From NCBI GenBank assembly GCA_948511255.1, contig CAOQNC010000006.1, forward strand, positions 1 to 15,597: a stretch of DNA of 15,597 nucleotides, read 5' to 3'. The notes beneath the pieces are model-generated. The model was not told the origin of the DNA and ran no database searches. It saw nothing but the letters and a program-made list of their open reading frames with translations. Shown here piece after piece: positions 1-6,486 of this stretch (positions are counted from its first letter, which is position 1; each line of letters starts with the position of its first letter). Origin of the DNA: an uncultured Candidatus Saccharibacteria bacterium (GTDB lineage: Bacteria > Patescibacteriota > Saccharimonadia > Saccharimonadales > Saccharimonadaceae). Both the position numbers and the translations under genes were made by a program.

Positions 1-615
1 TTGCTCGGCCAAAACGGCGCCGGCAAATCCACCTTCATCAAACTCTTAAACGATTTACTCACGCCGACTAGCGGCAGCATCCTCATCAACGGTTCGCCAA
101 TCGGCCCAGAAAGCAAACGCATTATCGCCTATCTCCCCGAACGCACATATCTCGACAAAACTTTGCTTATTCGCGACGCTCTTCAATACTTTTCCGAGTT
201 TTACGATAACTTCAACGTCGATAAAGCCGAGAAACTTCTCCAGGAACTCAACCTAGCCGAAGACATGCAAATCAACAAAATGAGCAAAGGCATGCAAGAA
301 AAACTCCAACTCATTCTCGTCATGAGTCGTGACGCCGAACTCTATATTCTCGACGAACCGCTCGGCGGCGTCGATCCCGCTACGCGCGACTACATTTTGA
401 ACACCATCCTCACTAATTTCAAAGAAGGCGCCAGCGTACTTATTTCCACGCACCTCATCGCCGACATTGAACGCATTCTCGACGAAGTCATTTTTATCGA
501 CCATGGAGAAATTATTCTCACCGAAAGTGCCGATTCTCTTCGCGCCAAACACGACGCTTCAATCGACGAAATCTTCCGTCAAACTTTCAAAAACCAAACT
601 CACGCATCATTATAG
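1..615 (+). CDS. ABC transporter ATP-binding protein, YtrB-like, 5' truncated
   Basis: The nucleotide-binding subunit of an ABC exporter, cut by the left edge. The reading frame is open from base 1, and the visible part starts inside the Walker A region (GQNGAGKST, visible residues 3-11), so about 30 N-terminal residues are missing and the TTG at base 1 is not a real start. Other motifs: a degenerate signature MSKGMQEK (94-101), Walker B LYILDEP (114-120) with D-loop GGVDP, and H-loop STH (149-151). The stretch after Walker A (YLPERTYL...) resembles YtrB-type ATPases of Gram-positive bacteria. It ends 10 nt before a six-helix permease, which is its likely partner. The substrate cannot be read from the sequence. 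The protein fold is certain and the subfamily is inferred. Confidence 0.93.
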   Translation: MLGQNGAGKSTFIKLLNDLLTPTSGSILINGSPIGPESKRIIAYLPERTYLDKTLLIRDALQYFSEFYDNFNVDKAEKLLQELNLAEDMQINKMSKGMQEKLQLILVMSRDAELYILDEPLGGVDPATRDYILNTILTNFKEGASVLISTHLIADIERILDEVIFIDHGEIILTESADSLRAKHDASIDEIFRQTFKNQTHASL

Positions 616-625
616 AAAGGAAATT

Positions 626-1462
626 ATGCTCGCCAAACTTATCAAATACGACTTAAAATATCTTCTCAAAAGTGTTGCACTGTTCGGAGGCTTACTCTTA
701 ATCTGCGCCATCCTTTTCAACATTACCGGCTACCACGAAATCATCGAGCCTGGCAACGACGCATGGCTCGGATACAATAGGCCCTCCATGATTATCTTTC
801 TCCATACCATTTTCTATAACGCTATCTTCGTTGTCGTCATCTGGCTCGTCCTAAACTCCATCATGCGCATTTGGCACCGCTATCGCGCCAGTTTCTTTCT
901 CGACGAATCCTACCTCACTCACACTTTGCCAATCAAACGCTCAACGCTCTGGCTCGCCAAATTTCTCAGCACTGTCATTACGCTTCTTTCCGTCCTTGCG
1001 GCCATTGCTTTTAGCTTTGCCGTTTTAAGTCTTTCGCCAAACGGTAAAGATCTCATTGCCAGCTTCGGCATTTTCCCTCACGAACCAAACCCGTTTTACA
1101 TCGTTTCCTACATCATCACATTCTTCGCCCAACTCCTTTGTGCTACTATGTGCGGCCTCCTCGGCATCACGCTCGGCAACCGCGCTCAAAATCATCGTCT
1201 CCGCAAAAGTATCTTTTTCGGCACCGCTTTTTACATACTTTGCGGGCTCACCCTAATTTGGGGCTTGCTCCTTCTCAACTTCATCCCAGACTTCCGCGCT
1301 ATGGTTGTCACCCTGGACGTCAACCTCTCCACTCCATATGCCTTCGACCCAATCCTGATGATTAAGCTCCTCTCTATCGTCTTTATTATTTATTCCGCCC
1401 TTATCACCATTCTCTATTTCTCGAACCGCGCCTTACTTCAAAAAGGCATCGACGTCGACTAG
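626..1462 (+). CDS. ABC-type permease, six transmembrane helices, 278 aa
   Basis: A membrane subunit that probably pairs with the ATPase ending at 615. The ATG at 626 is chosen because it has a good ribosome binding site (AGAAAGGA, 613-620, overlapping the upstream stop). A longer reading frame back to 467 exists, but it lies inside the ATPase gene and has no such signal. Predicted helices by eye lie near residues 15-33, 54-78, 108-136, 157-184, 195-220 and 244-267. A short charged N-terminus (MLAKLIKYDLKY) leads into helix 1, as in ABC-2/YtrC-like permeases. No catalytic motifs are expected in this family. The substrate is unknown. Codons are strongly C-ending like the neighbouring + genes. 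Confidence 0.88.
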   Translation: MLAKLIKYDLKYLLKSVALFGGLLLICAILFNITGYHEIIEPGNDAWLGYNRPSMIIFLHTIFYNAIFVVVIWLVLNSIMRIWHRYRASFFLDESYLTHTLPIKRSTLWLAKFLSTVITLLSVLAAIAFSFAVLSLSPNGKDLIASFGIFPHEPNPFYIVSYIITFFAQLLCATMCGLLGITLGNRAQNHRLRKSIFFGTAFYILCGLTLIWGLLLLNFIPDFRAMVVTLDVNLSTPYAFDPILMIKLLSIVFIIYSALITILYFSNRALLQKGIDVD

Positions 1463-1541
1463 TCACCTTCCCAGAAATCTCGACTAACTATCTCGCAACA
1501 ACCTCACAGCCCATCAAAACTAAAATCAATCATCCTAACCG

Positions 1542-1550
1542 TGCTATAAT
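1542..1550 (+). promoter_or_regulatory. Extended -10 promoter TGCTATAAT upstream of second ABC operon
   Basis: TGC followed by a perfect TATAAT, in the 211-bp gap between the two ABC units. No convincing -35 is seen 16-18 bp upstream, which fits an extended -10 promoter. The same nine bases recur at other promoters in this window. The predicted start of transcription (about 7 nt after the -10) falls on an ATG at 1557. The rest of the gap (1463-1541 and 1602-1673) has no clear terminator or hairpin. Confidence 0.6.
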
Positions 1551-1556
1551 TCAATT

Positions 1557-1601
1557 ATGACCCCCCCCAGACGCATTTTCGAACAACCTTCTCCACCATA
1601 A
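1557..1601 (+). CDS. Possible 14-codon leaderless leader ORF (MTPPRRIFEQPSPP)
   Basis: ATG at 1557 lies 6 nt after the TATAAT and reads 14 codons to TAA at 1599-1601. The peptide is Pro-rich, with an early Pro-Pro encoded in a run of eight C (1561-1568) and Pro-Pro directly before the stop. Both are contexts known to slow ribosomes. The ORF lies 72 nt before the NatA-like ATPase start, so it could be an attenuating leader peptide of an export operon. No ribosome binding site is possible if the transcript starts at the ATG. I see no strong alternative hairpins between 1602 and 1673, so the mechanism is speculative, and a chance ORF of this length is quite possible. Confidence 0.25.
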   Translation: MTPPRRIFEQPSPP

Positions 1602-1673
1602 CCTAAACTTTTCCGTGGGCCAAACACACTTCAAAAACTTCAAATTCAACTTATCTAATTCAGAAAGGGAATT

Positions 1674-2675
1674 ATGACAGGACTCGTCCTTAACCAAGTT
1701 TCAAAATCCTTCGCCGGCAAAAAAGTTGTCGACAAGGTCTCCCTGAAACTCGACAAACCTGGCGTCTACGGCCTCCTCGGGACCAACGGCGCCGGCAAAA
1801 CCACCACTATTCGCATGCTCCTCGGCATCATCAACAAAGACAGCGGCGAAATCACCTGGAACGGCCAAGCCGTCAACCGCAAAGACGTCAATTTCGGCTA
1901 TCTCCCCGAAGAACGTGGCGTCTATCCTAAAACCAAAATCCTCGACCAACTTATTTATTTCGCCGAACTTAAAGGCATGAATAAAGTCGACGCCGAGAAA
2001 TCAATCCGTAAATGGGCGAAACGTCTCAAAGTCGAAGAATATCTCGAAATGCCCGCCGAAAAACTTTCCAAAGGCAACCAGCAAAAAATCCAATTCATGA
2101 CCGCCATCATCCACGACCCAGACCTCGTCGTGCTCGATGAACCATTTAGCGGCCTCGACCCCGTCAATACCACCATCCTCAAAGACATCATTATTAACCT
2201 CGTCAAATCCGGCAAATACGTCATCATGTCTGCCCACCAAATGGCGACAATCGAAGAATTCTGTAGCGACATCCTCATCCTCAATAAAGGCAAGACCGTT
2301 CTCCAGGGCAATCTTAAAGATATCAAAGCCGCCTACCCCGCCAACCGCGTCGAAATTGACGTCGATGAAGACATCAACAAATATATCAATCAAGCTAAAT
2401 TGACAATCTTAAATGAGAAGAATCATCAATATACCCTGCGGATTTCAAACGAAACCGAAGCCGAAAAACTTCTCAAACAGCTCGTCGAAAATCACATCAA
2501 AATCAACCGTTTTGAAATCTTGAAGCCAACCCTGAATGACATTTTCATCGAGAAAGTCGGCGCAACGAGCGAGGCGAACATCGCCACGCCAAACGCCCCA
2601 GATGAAGCGGACGTCGTTCAAAACGACGCCGCGAACAACCAAACCGTAGAAGAAACAGGAGCTGAAAATGAATAA
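1674..2675 (+). CDS. ABC transporter ATP-binding protein, NatA-like, 333 aa
   Basis: The ATPase subunit of an ABC-2 exporter. Motifs: Walker A GTNGAGKTT (36-44), the family motif GYLPEERGVYP (75-85), signature LSKGNQQK (131-138), Walker B LVVLDEP (151-157) with D-loop GLDP, and H-loop SAH (186-188). Residues about 220-295 form a C-terminal domain like that of NatA-type ATPases (...LNDIFIEKVG). The last 35 residues are an acidic, Ala/Asn-rich tail with no recognised motif, longer than usual. ATG at 1674 has a good ribosome binding site (AGAAAGGGA). The 3' end overlaps the permease start by 8 nt, so the two are coupled. NatA exports sodium in Bacillus, but many relatives have other substrates, so the substrate is not assigned. 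Confidence 0.95.
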   Translation: MTGLVLNQVSKSFAGKKVVDKVSLKLDKPGVYGLLGTNGAGKTTTIRMLLGIINKDSGEITWNGQAVNRKDVNFGYLPEERGVYPKTKILDQLIYFAELKGMNKVDAEKSIRKWAKRLKVEEYLEMPAEKLSKGNQQKIQFMTAIIHDPDLVVLDEPFSGLDPVNTTILKDIIINLVKSGKYVIMSAHQMATIEEFCSDILILNKGKTVLQGNLKDIKAAYPANRVEIDVDEDINKYINQAKLTILNEKNHQYTLRISNETEAEKLLKQLVENHIKINRFEILKPTLNDIFIEKVGATSEANIATPNAPDEADVVQNDAANNQTVEETGAENE

Positions 2676-3897
2676 TTTTAAAGATATTTGGACCGTCGCA
2701 AAGTTCACCATGAAAGACATGGTGAGCCGCAAGTCCTTCCGCATCTCTACTATCATTATACTGGTGCTCATAGTCGTCGGGTTTAACATCCCCAATTTCA
2801 TCAACAGCATCAATGGTGGCGATTTTAGTGAAACAATTTTAATCTCTGACCCAGAAAATGTTTTCGACGGCCAGCTCGAAACTCTCAACACGCTCGACCC
2901 TAACTATAAATACGAGCCCACGGATGATAGTTTTGACGAAATCAAATCTAAACTTGAGTCTGGCGACGCCAGCTCCGCTATCACCATCGACAAAACTTCT
3001 GACAACGTCAAGATTACCTACATTACCGAAAATACCGCGATGTTGAACGGTTTTCCGACCGGTCTCATGGACGCTCTAAGCGCGCTCTATACTAGCATCC
3101 AAATCCAAAAACTCAACCTCACCGAGCAACAACTTGCTAGCTTAGTGCCAAACTTTGAGTTTGAGCTCCGTCAAACCGAAGACCAAACCATCGGCGGCAA
3201 CATCGGCGTCATGTTAATCCTATCATGTATCCTCTTCTTCGCCATTTACTTCTGCGCCTTCCAGGTTTCCAGCTCCATCACGACCGAAAAAACTTCCAAG
3301 ATCATGGAAACTCTCGTCACCTCCACCAGCCCCCGCACTATCATTCTCGGCAAAACTATCGGTATCGGTCTCGTCGGCCTCGGACAAGTTTTACTTTTTG
3401 CAATTACCGCAATCATCTGCGCAAAACTCTGTCTCGACCAAGAAATCCTGAACGCTTTGCTCGATCTCTCGAACTTTACGCCTTATCTCGCTATCATTAC
3501 TATCGTCTATTTTATCCTCGGCTATTTTGCCTATGCCCTACTCTACGCATTGACCGGCTCCACCGTCAGCAAACCTGAAGACATCCAATCCGCCAACACT
3601 CCTGTCGTCATTTTAACCATGGTCGGCTTCTACCTCTCCTACTTCACCCTCACCAACCCGACCGGCGATCTTAATATTTTTGCCTCGCTTCTCCCGATTT
3701 CTTCACCCTTCTGTATGCCGCTTCGCGTCATGATGGGACTCGCGAACGGCTGGGACGTCGCGCTATCAATCGCCATTCTCCTTGTTTTCTGTTTCATTGT
3801 CGCTCACATCGCTATCAAGGTCTACTCCAACGCCATCCTAAATTACGGTTCCAAAATGACGATAAAAGATATCATCCGCACTTACAAACAAAAGTAA
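2668..3897 (+). CDS. ABC-2 type permease, NatB-like, 409 aa
   Basis: The membrane partner of the ATPase at 1674-2675. The start overlaps that gene's stop (GAAAATGAATAA), and its ribosome binding site (ACAGGAGC) lies in the ATPase coding sequence. Topology by eye: helix 1 at about 25-43, a large extracytoplasmic domain at 44-176, then helices near 177-198, 228-252, 272-297, 312-328 and 366-385. The segment EKTSKIMETLVTSTSP (207-222), after helix 2, is the conserved cytoplasmic motif of NatB/ABC-2 exporters. Length and architecture match the family. The gene ends just before a terminator at 3904-3935, so the operon is ATPase-permease only. Confidence 0.93.
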   Translation: MNNFKDIWTVAKFTMKDMVSRKSFRISTIIILVLIVVGFNIPNFINSINGGDFSETILISDPENVFDGQLETLNTLDPNYKYEPTDDSFDEIKSKLESGDASSAITIDKTSDNVKITYITENTAMLNGFPTGLMDALSALYTSIQIQKLNLTEQQLASLVPNFEFELRQTEDQTIGGNIGVMLILSCILFFAIYFCAFQVSSSITTEKTSKIMETLVTSTSPRTIILGKTIGIGLVGLGQVLLFAITAIICAKLCLDQEILNALLDLSNFTPYLAIITIVYFILGYFAYALLYALTGSTVSKPEDIQSANTPVVILTMVGFYLSYFTLTNPTGDLNIFASLLPISSPFCMPLRVMMGLANGWDVALSIAILLVFCFIVAHIAIKVYSNAILNYGSKMTIKDIIRTYKQK

Positions 3898-3903
3898 AGA
3901 ACT

Positions 3904-3935
3904 AAAAAAGTGGAGTCCTCAAAGCTCCACTTTTT
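3904..3935 (+). terminator. Rho-independent terminator after NatAB-like operon
   Basis: GTGGAG (3910-3915) pairs with CTCCAC (3925-3930) around a 9-nt loop, flanked by an A-run before and TTTTT after, which lengthen the stem. It begins 6 nt after the permease stop. The A-run makes it usable in the reverse direction too. The next promoter's -10 begins only 4 nt downstream of the T-run. Confidence 0.85.
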
Positions 3936-3937
3936 GT

Positions 3938-3945
3938 TGTATAAT
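3938..3945 (+). promoter_or_regulatory. -10 element of a leaderless promoter for the DUF1653 gene
   Basis: TTGTATAAT with TATAAT at 3940-3945, six nt before the ATG at 3952. A start 7 nt after the -10 would be the A of the ATG, so the mRNA would have no 5' leader. No Shine-Dalgarno is visible before the ATG (only part of the terminator and the -10 lie there). No good -35 is seen, since the -35 position lies within the terminator stem-loop. Confidence 0.6.
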
Positions 3946-3951
3946 ATACTC

Positions 3952-4209
3952 ATGAACGAACTTATTATTCATGGCATTTATCGGCATTACAAAGGCGATT
4001 ATTATATCGTCGAAAGCGTCGCGCATCACAGCGAAACCGGCGAAGAATTAGTCATCTATCGCGGGCTCTACGAAAACGGCCATATGTATTGCGCTCGCCC
4101 TAAGGACATGTTCTTGAGCGAAATCGATCCCGCCAAAATCCCCGCCGACCAACCCAAACAAAAATATCGCTTTGAGCTTCAGGATATCAAAAGCGTCGCC
4201 AAACACTAA
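3952..4209 (+). CDS. DUF1653 family protein, 85 aa
   Basis: A small soluble protein of the DUF1653 family. The stretch GIYRHYKGDYYIVESVAHHS (residues 8-27) and the following ETGEELVIYRGLY are the recognisable signature of this small beta-rich family, whose function is unknown. ATG at 3952 is chosen over the frame-open GTG at 3910, because 3910 lies inside the terminator stem and the family motif begins just after 3952. The C-terminal 20 residues (PADQPKQKYRFELQDIKSVAKH) are less conserved. It stands 18 nt upstream of the Y-family polymerase gene and may be co-transcribed with it from the leaderless promoter at 3940, since no other promoter is evident before 4228. Confidence 0.85.
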   Translation: MNELIIHGIYRHYKGDYYIVESVAHHSETGEELVIYRGLYENGHMYCARPKDMFLSEIDPAKIPADQPKQKYRFELQDIKSVAKH

Positions 4210-4227
4210 CCAACTACACCCGCGGAA

Positions 4228-5724
4228 ATGTCGCAGAAATACTATGCCGCTATCGACCTAAAATCCTTCTATGCTTCTGTCGAGTGCAACGAACGCGGCC
4301 TAGATCCGCTTACTACCAATCTTGTTGTTGCCGACAGCTCGCGCACCGAGAAAACTATTTGTCTTGCGGTCTCGCCCTCGCTCAAATCCTACGGTCTTCC
4401 TGGACGCGCCCGACTTTTTCAAGTTATCGAAAAAGTTCGCGAAATCAACGCCGAACGCCTCAAACGCGCACCGCTCGGCGTCTTTCTCGGACAATCTTCC
4501 GACAATAACCTCCTCCAACAAAACCCAAACCTCGCCCTCGATTATATTGTCGCAACCCCGCGCATGAAATATTACCTCGACTACAGCTCGCGCATCTACG
4601 ATGTCTATCTTCGGCATCTCGCGCCAGAAGATCTTTACGCCTACTCAATCGACGAAATCTTCTGCGATATCACAAGCTACCTAAGACTCAATCACCTCAC
4701 ACCCTCCGAATTCGTCACCAGAATCGTTAAGGACATCTACGACGAAACTGGCATCACCGCCACCGCCGGTATCGGCACGAACCTCTTTCTCGCCAAAGTC
4801 GCCATGGATATTCTGGCCAAACACGCCAAGCCAAACCAGGCCGGCGCCCGCATCGCCGAACTTAACGAACAAAGTTTCCGCGAGCAGCTCTGGGCGCACG
4901 AACCAATCACCGACTTCTGGCGCGTCGGACGCGGCTACGCCAAACGCCTCGCCGCCCACAACATTTTCACTATGGGTGACATCGCCCGCTGCTCATTAGA
5001 AAATGAAAAACTCCTTTACGATTTATTTGGCGTCAACGCCGAAATACTTATCGACCATGCCTGGGGTTACGAAGATGTCGAAATCGCCGAGGCTAAAAAC
5101 TATCATTCCGAAACCAAAAGCCTTAGCTCTGGCCAAGTTCTCTCTTACCCCTACTCTTTCACCGACACAGAAGTTATCGTCCGCGAAATGGCCGAAAGTC
5201 TATCGCTCGAACTTGTCCAAAAAGGTTATATCACCGACCATTTAGTTTTGCATATCGACTACGATAAAGATAGCCTCGCTCCTACATCGCAATCCGAGCC
5301 AATCGCCGAAGACCGCTACGGTCGTCGCGTTCCGAAGCCAGCCCACGGGACTTATCGTTTGCCCCTACGGGCCTCTTCTACTCGCCTCATCACCGATGGT
5401 TTCCTCGAGCTCTATCACCAATACGTCAATCCAAATTTTCACATCCGCAAAGTCACCGTCGTTGCCGATGAATTAGTAGACGAAAACACGCCATCCGATC
5501 AGCCCGAGACTAATCTCCAACTCGACTTTTTCACAAACTATACCGAACTTGAACATAAGAAACAACTTGAGCTAAAACGCCTCCATGACGAAAAACAAGT
5601 CCAAAAAGCCATCCTTAACATTCGCAAACGTTACGGTAAAAATGCTATTCTTCGCGGCACAAACTTCGAACCTGGCGCTACCGGCCGCAAGCGCCATCAC
5701 CAAATCGGAGGACACCGCGCATGA
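4228..5724 (+). CDS. Y-family DNA polymerase, UmuC-like (Firmicute type), 498 aa
   Basis: A translesion DNA polymerase that copies damaged templates at low fidelity. The palm motifs are intact: AAIDLKSFYASVE with catalytic Asp10, and YSIDE with Asp142/Glu143. A helix-hairpin-helix/thumb region follows (about 183-245) and a little-finger region (about 290-415). QLDFF at 431-435 fits the beta-clamp binding motif (QLxLF type). A charged helix at 439-470 and a C-terminal segment ending QIGGHRA follow, a tail I know from the UmuC-like proteins of Clostridia. There is only a weak ribosome binding site (GCGGAA) at ATG 4228, and no alternative in-frame start nearby. The 3' end overlaps the next gene by 4 nt. 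No lexA or UmuD-type gene is in view, so DNA-damage control cannot be judged. Confidence 0.93.
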   Translation: MSQKYYAAIDLKSFYASVECNERGLDPLTTNLVVADSSRTEKTICLAVSPSLKSYGLPGRARLFQVIEKVREINAERLKRAPLGVFLGQSSDNNLLQQNPNLALDYIVATPRMKYYLDYSSRIYDVYLRHLAPEDLYAYSIDEIFCDITSYLRLNHLTPSEFVTRIVKDIYDETGITATAGIGTNLFLAKVAMDILAKHAKPNQAGARIAELNEQSFREQLWAHEPITDFWRVGRGYAKRLAAHNIFTMGDIARCSLENEKLLYDLFGVNAEILIDHAWGYEDVEIAEAKNYHSETKSLSSGQVLSYPYSFTDTEVIVREMAESLSLELVQKGYITDHLVLHIDYDKDSLAPTSQSEPIAEDRYGRRVPKPAHGTYRLPLRASSTRLITDGFLELYHQYVNPNFHIRKVTVVADELVDENTPSDQPETNLQLDFFTNYTELEHKKQLELKRLHDEKQVQKAILNIRKRYGKNAILRGTNFEPGATGRKRHHQIGGHRA

Positions 5725-6008
5725 TTTCGCCCAAGCATACTCCAAGAAGCCTAGATGATTATTCTGATATAATTAGCCTTCCTCGCCCAATATCAAAAAC
5801 TCGTCCACGCATGGACAGAAACTCGCGCGCCGCTCAATTTGCCCCCTACGCCGCTCTCGTCGGGCATCGCGACATTACTGCTAATGAAGAAAACCTCGCC
5901 GCTACAAAAACCAATCTCGACCGCGATATTACCATCGAACTCGACCCTGATCAAAATCCCAACTTTAATTCTGAACTTGATGCTTCTCAAAGCTCCGACG
6001 AATTCTAG
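5721..6008 (+). CDS. Small polymerase-associated protein with RAAQFAPYAAL motif, 95 aa
   Basis: A small hydrophilic protein translationally coupled to the polymerase (ATGA overlap at 5721-5724). Residues 12-50 (DDYSDIISLPRP ... RMDRNSRAAQFAPYAALVG) carry the motif seen in the short proteins encoded just after UmuC-like polymerases in Clostridia. They occupy the same genomic place as YolD-like proteins in Bacilli. By that association it may be an accessory or regulatory partner of the polymerase, but no biochemical role is known to me. The C-terminal 30 residues are acidic and probably disordered. There are no membrane segments or cysteines. A bicistron of polymerase and this protein suggests that the pair was acquired as a unit. 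Confidence 0.8.
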   Translation: MISPKHTPRSLDDYSDIISLPRPISKTRPRMDRNSRAAQFAPYAALVGHRDITANEENLAATKTNLDRDITIELDPDQNPNFNSELDASQSSDEF

Positions 6009-6017
6009 AAAACGCCC

Positions 6018-6047
6018 TTGACAGTTGAGCCACCATTCAACTATACT
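6018..6047 (+). promoter_or_regulatory. Sigma70-type promoter of the cadC-cadA operon
   Basis: TTGACA (6018-6023), 18-bp spacer, TATACT (6042-6047). The predicted transcription start is near 6054. It is the best classical -35/-10 promoter in the window, unlike the extended -10 promoters elsewhere. The spacer and start site are covered by two operator-like inverted repeats, as expected for a repressor-controlled promoter. Confidence 0.75.
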
Positions 6048-6070
6048 AATAATTGAACGCCCGTTCAATT
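6025..6070. promoter_or_regulatory. Two ArsR/CadC-type operators
   Basis: The downstream site is a perfect inverted repeat, AATTGAACG-CC-CGTTCAATT (6051-6070), which contains TGAA-N6-TTCA, the core spacing of SmtB/CzrA/CadC operators. An upstream site, TTGAG-N6-TTCAA (6025-6040), has the same spacing with one mismatch. The centres are 28 bp apart. Site 1 sits between -35 and -10 and site 2 on the predicted start, so binding of the repressor encoded just downstream would block transcription. Metal binding would relieve this. Confidence 0.75.
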
Positions 6071-6110
6071 ATCATGATATCGGGCGAAAGACAACTAACT
6101 AGGAAAACTT

Positions 6111-6482
6111 ATGACCGAACCCAAATTAGCTTGCGATTGCGATGCAATTCATCAAGACGCCGTCGCTCGCGCTCTCAAAAACCGCCCCGAAAGCGGGGAA
6201 CTAGACCGCTTATCTAGCCTTTTTAAAATCCTGGGGGACCGGACGCGCATTGCAATCCTCCAAACTCTTGACCAAAATGAAATGTGCGTTTGCGACCTCG
6301 CAAATGTCCTCGACATGACAAAGTCTTCCATTTCACACCAGCTCGCAGTCCTGCGCGACGCGCATATTATCAAAAGTCGCCGCGCCGGCAAAGAAGTTTA
6401 TTATTCAATGGAAGACGACCACGTCACAAAGCTCTACGAGCTCGGCCTCGTCCACATCAAACATCTAGAAAATCAGGAGTAA
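6111..6482 (+). CDS. cadC: ArsR/SmtB-family metal-sensing repressor, CadC-like, 123 aa
   Basis: A metal-responsive repressor that probably senses Cd/Pb/Zn and controls its own operon. A winged helix-turn-helix runs through about residues 55-95. The CadC-type thiol metal site is present: CDC near the N-terminus (Cys8, Cys10) and MCVCD in the recognition region (Cys59, Cys61). The second, C-terminal zinc site of the family fits too: Asp102, His104, His115 and His118, with spacing +2, +13, +16; the last ligand is usually Glu or His. There is an AGGA ribosome binding site 7-10 nt before the ATG. It is followed 4 nt later by the P-type ATPase. Which metal is the true inducer is inferred. CmtR or SmtB-like specificity is possible. 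Confidence 0.9.
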   Translation: MTEPKLACDCDAIHQDAVARALKNRPESGELDRLSSLFKILGDRTRIAILQTLDQNEMCVCDLANVLDMTKSSISHQLAVLRDAHIIKSRRAGKEVYYSMEDDHVTKLYELGLVHIKHLENQE

Positions 6483-6486
6483 AATC

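Noticed and set aside
467..625. Upstream extension of the first permease to an ATG at 467
   Set aside because: It lies inside the ATPase gene in another frame. ATG 626 has a proper ribosome binding site and begins with a typical permease N-terminus.
3910..3951. GTG start at 3910 for the DUF1653 gene
   Set aside because: It falls in the terminator stem, and the extra 14 residues do not match the family. The ATG at 3952 is next to a strong -10.
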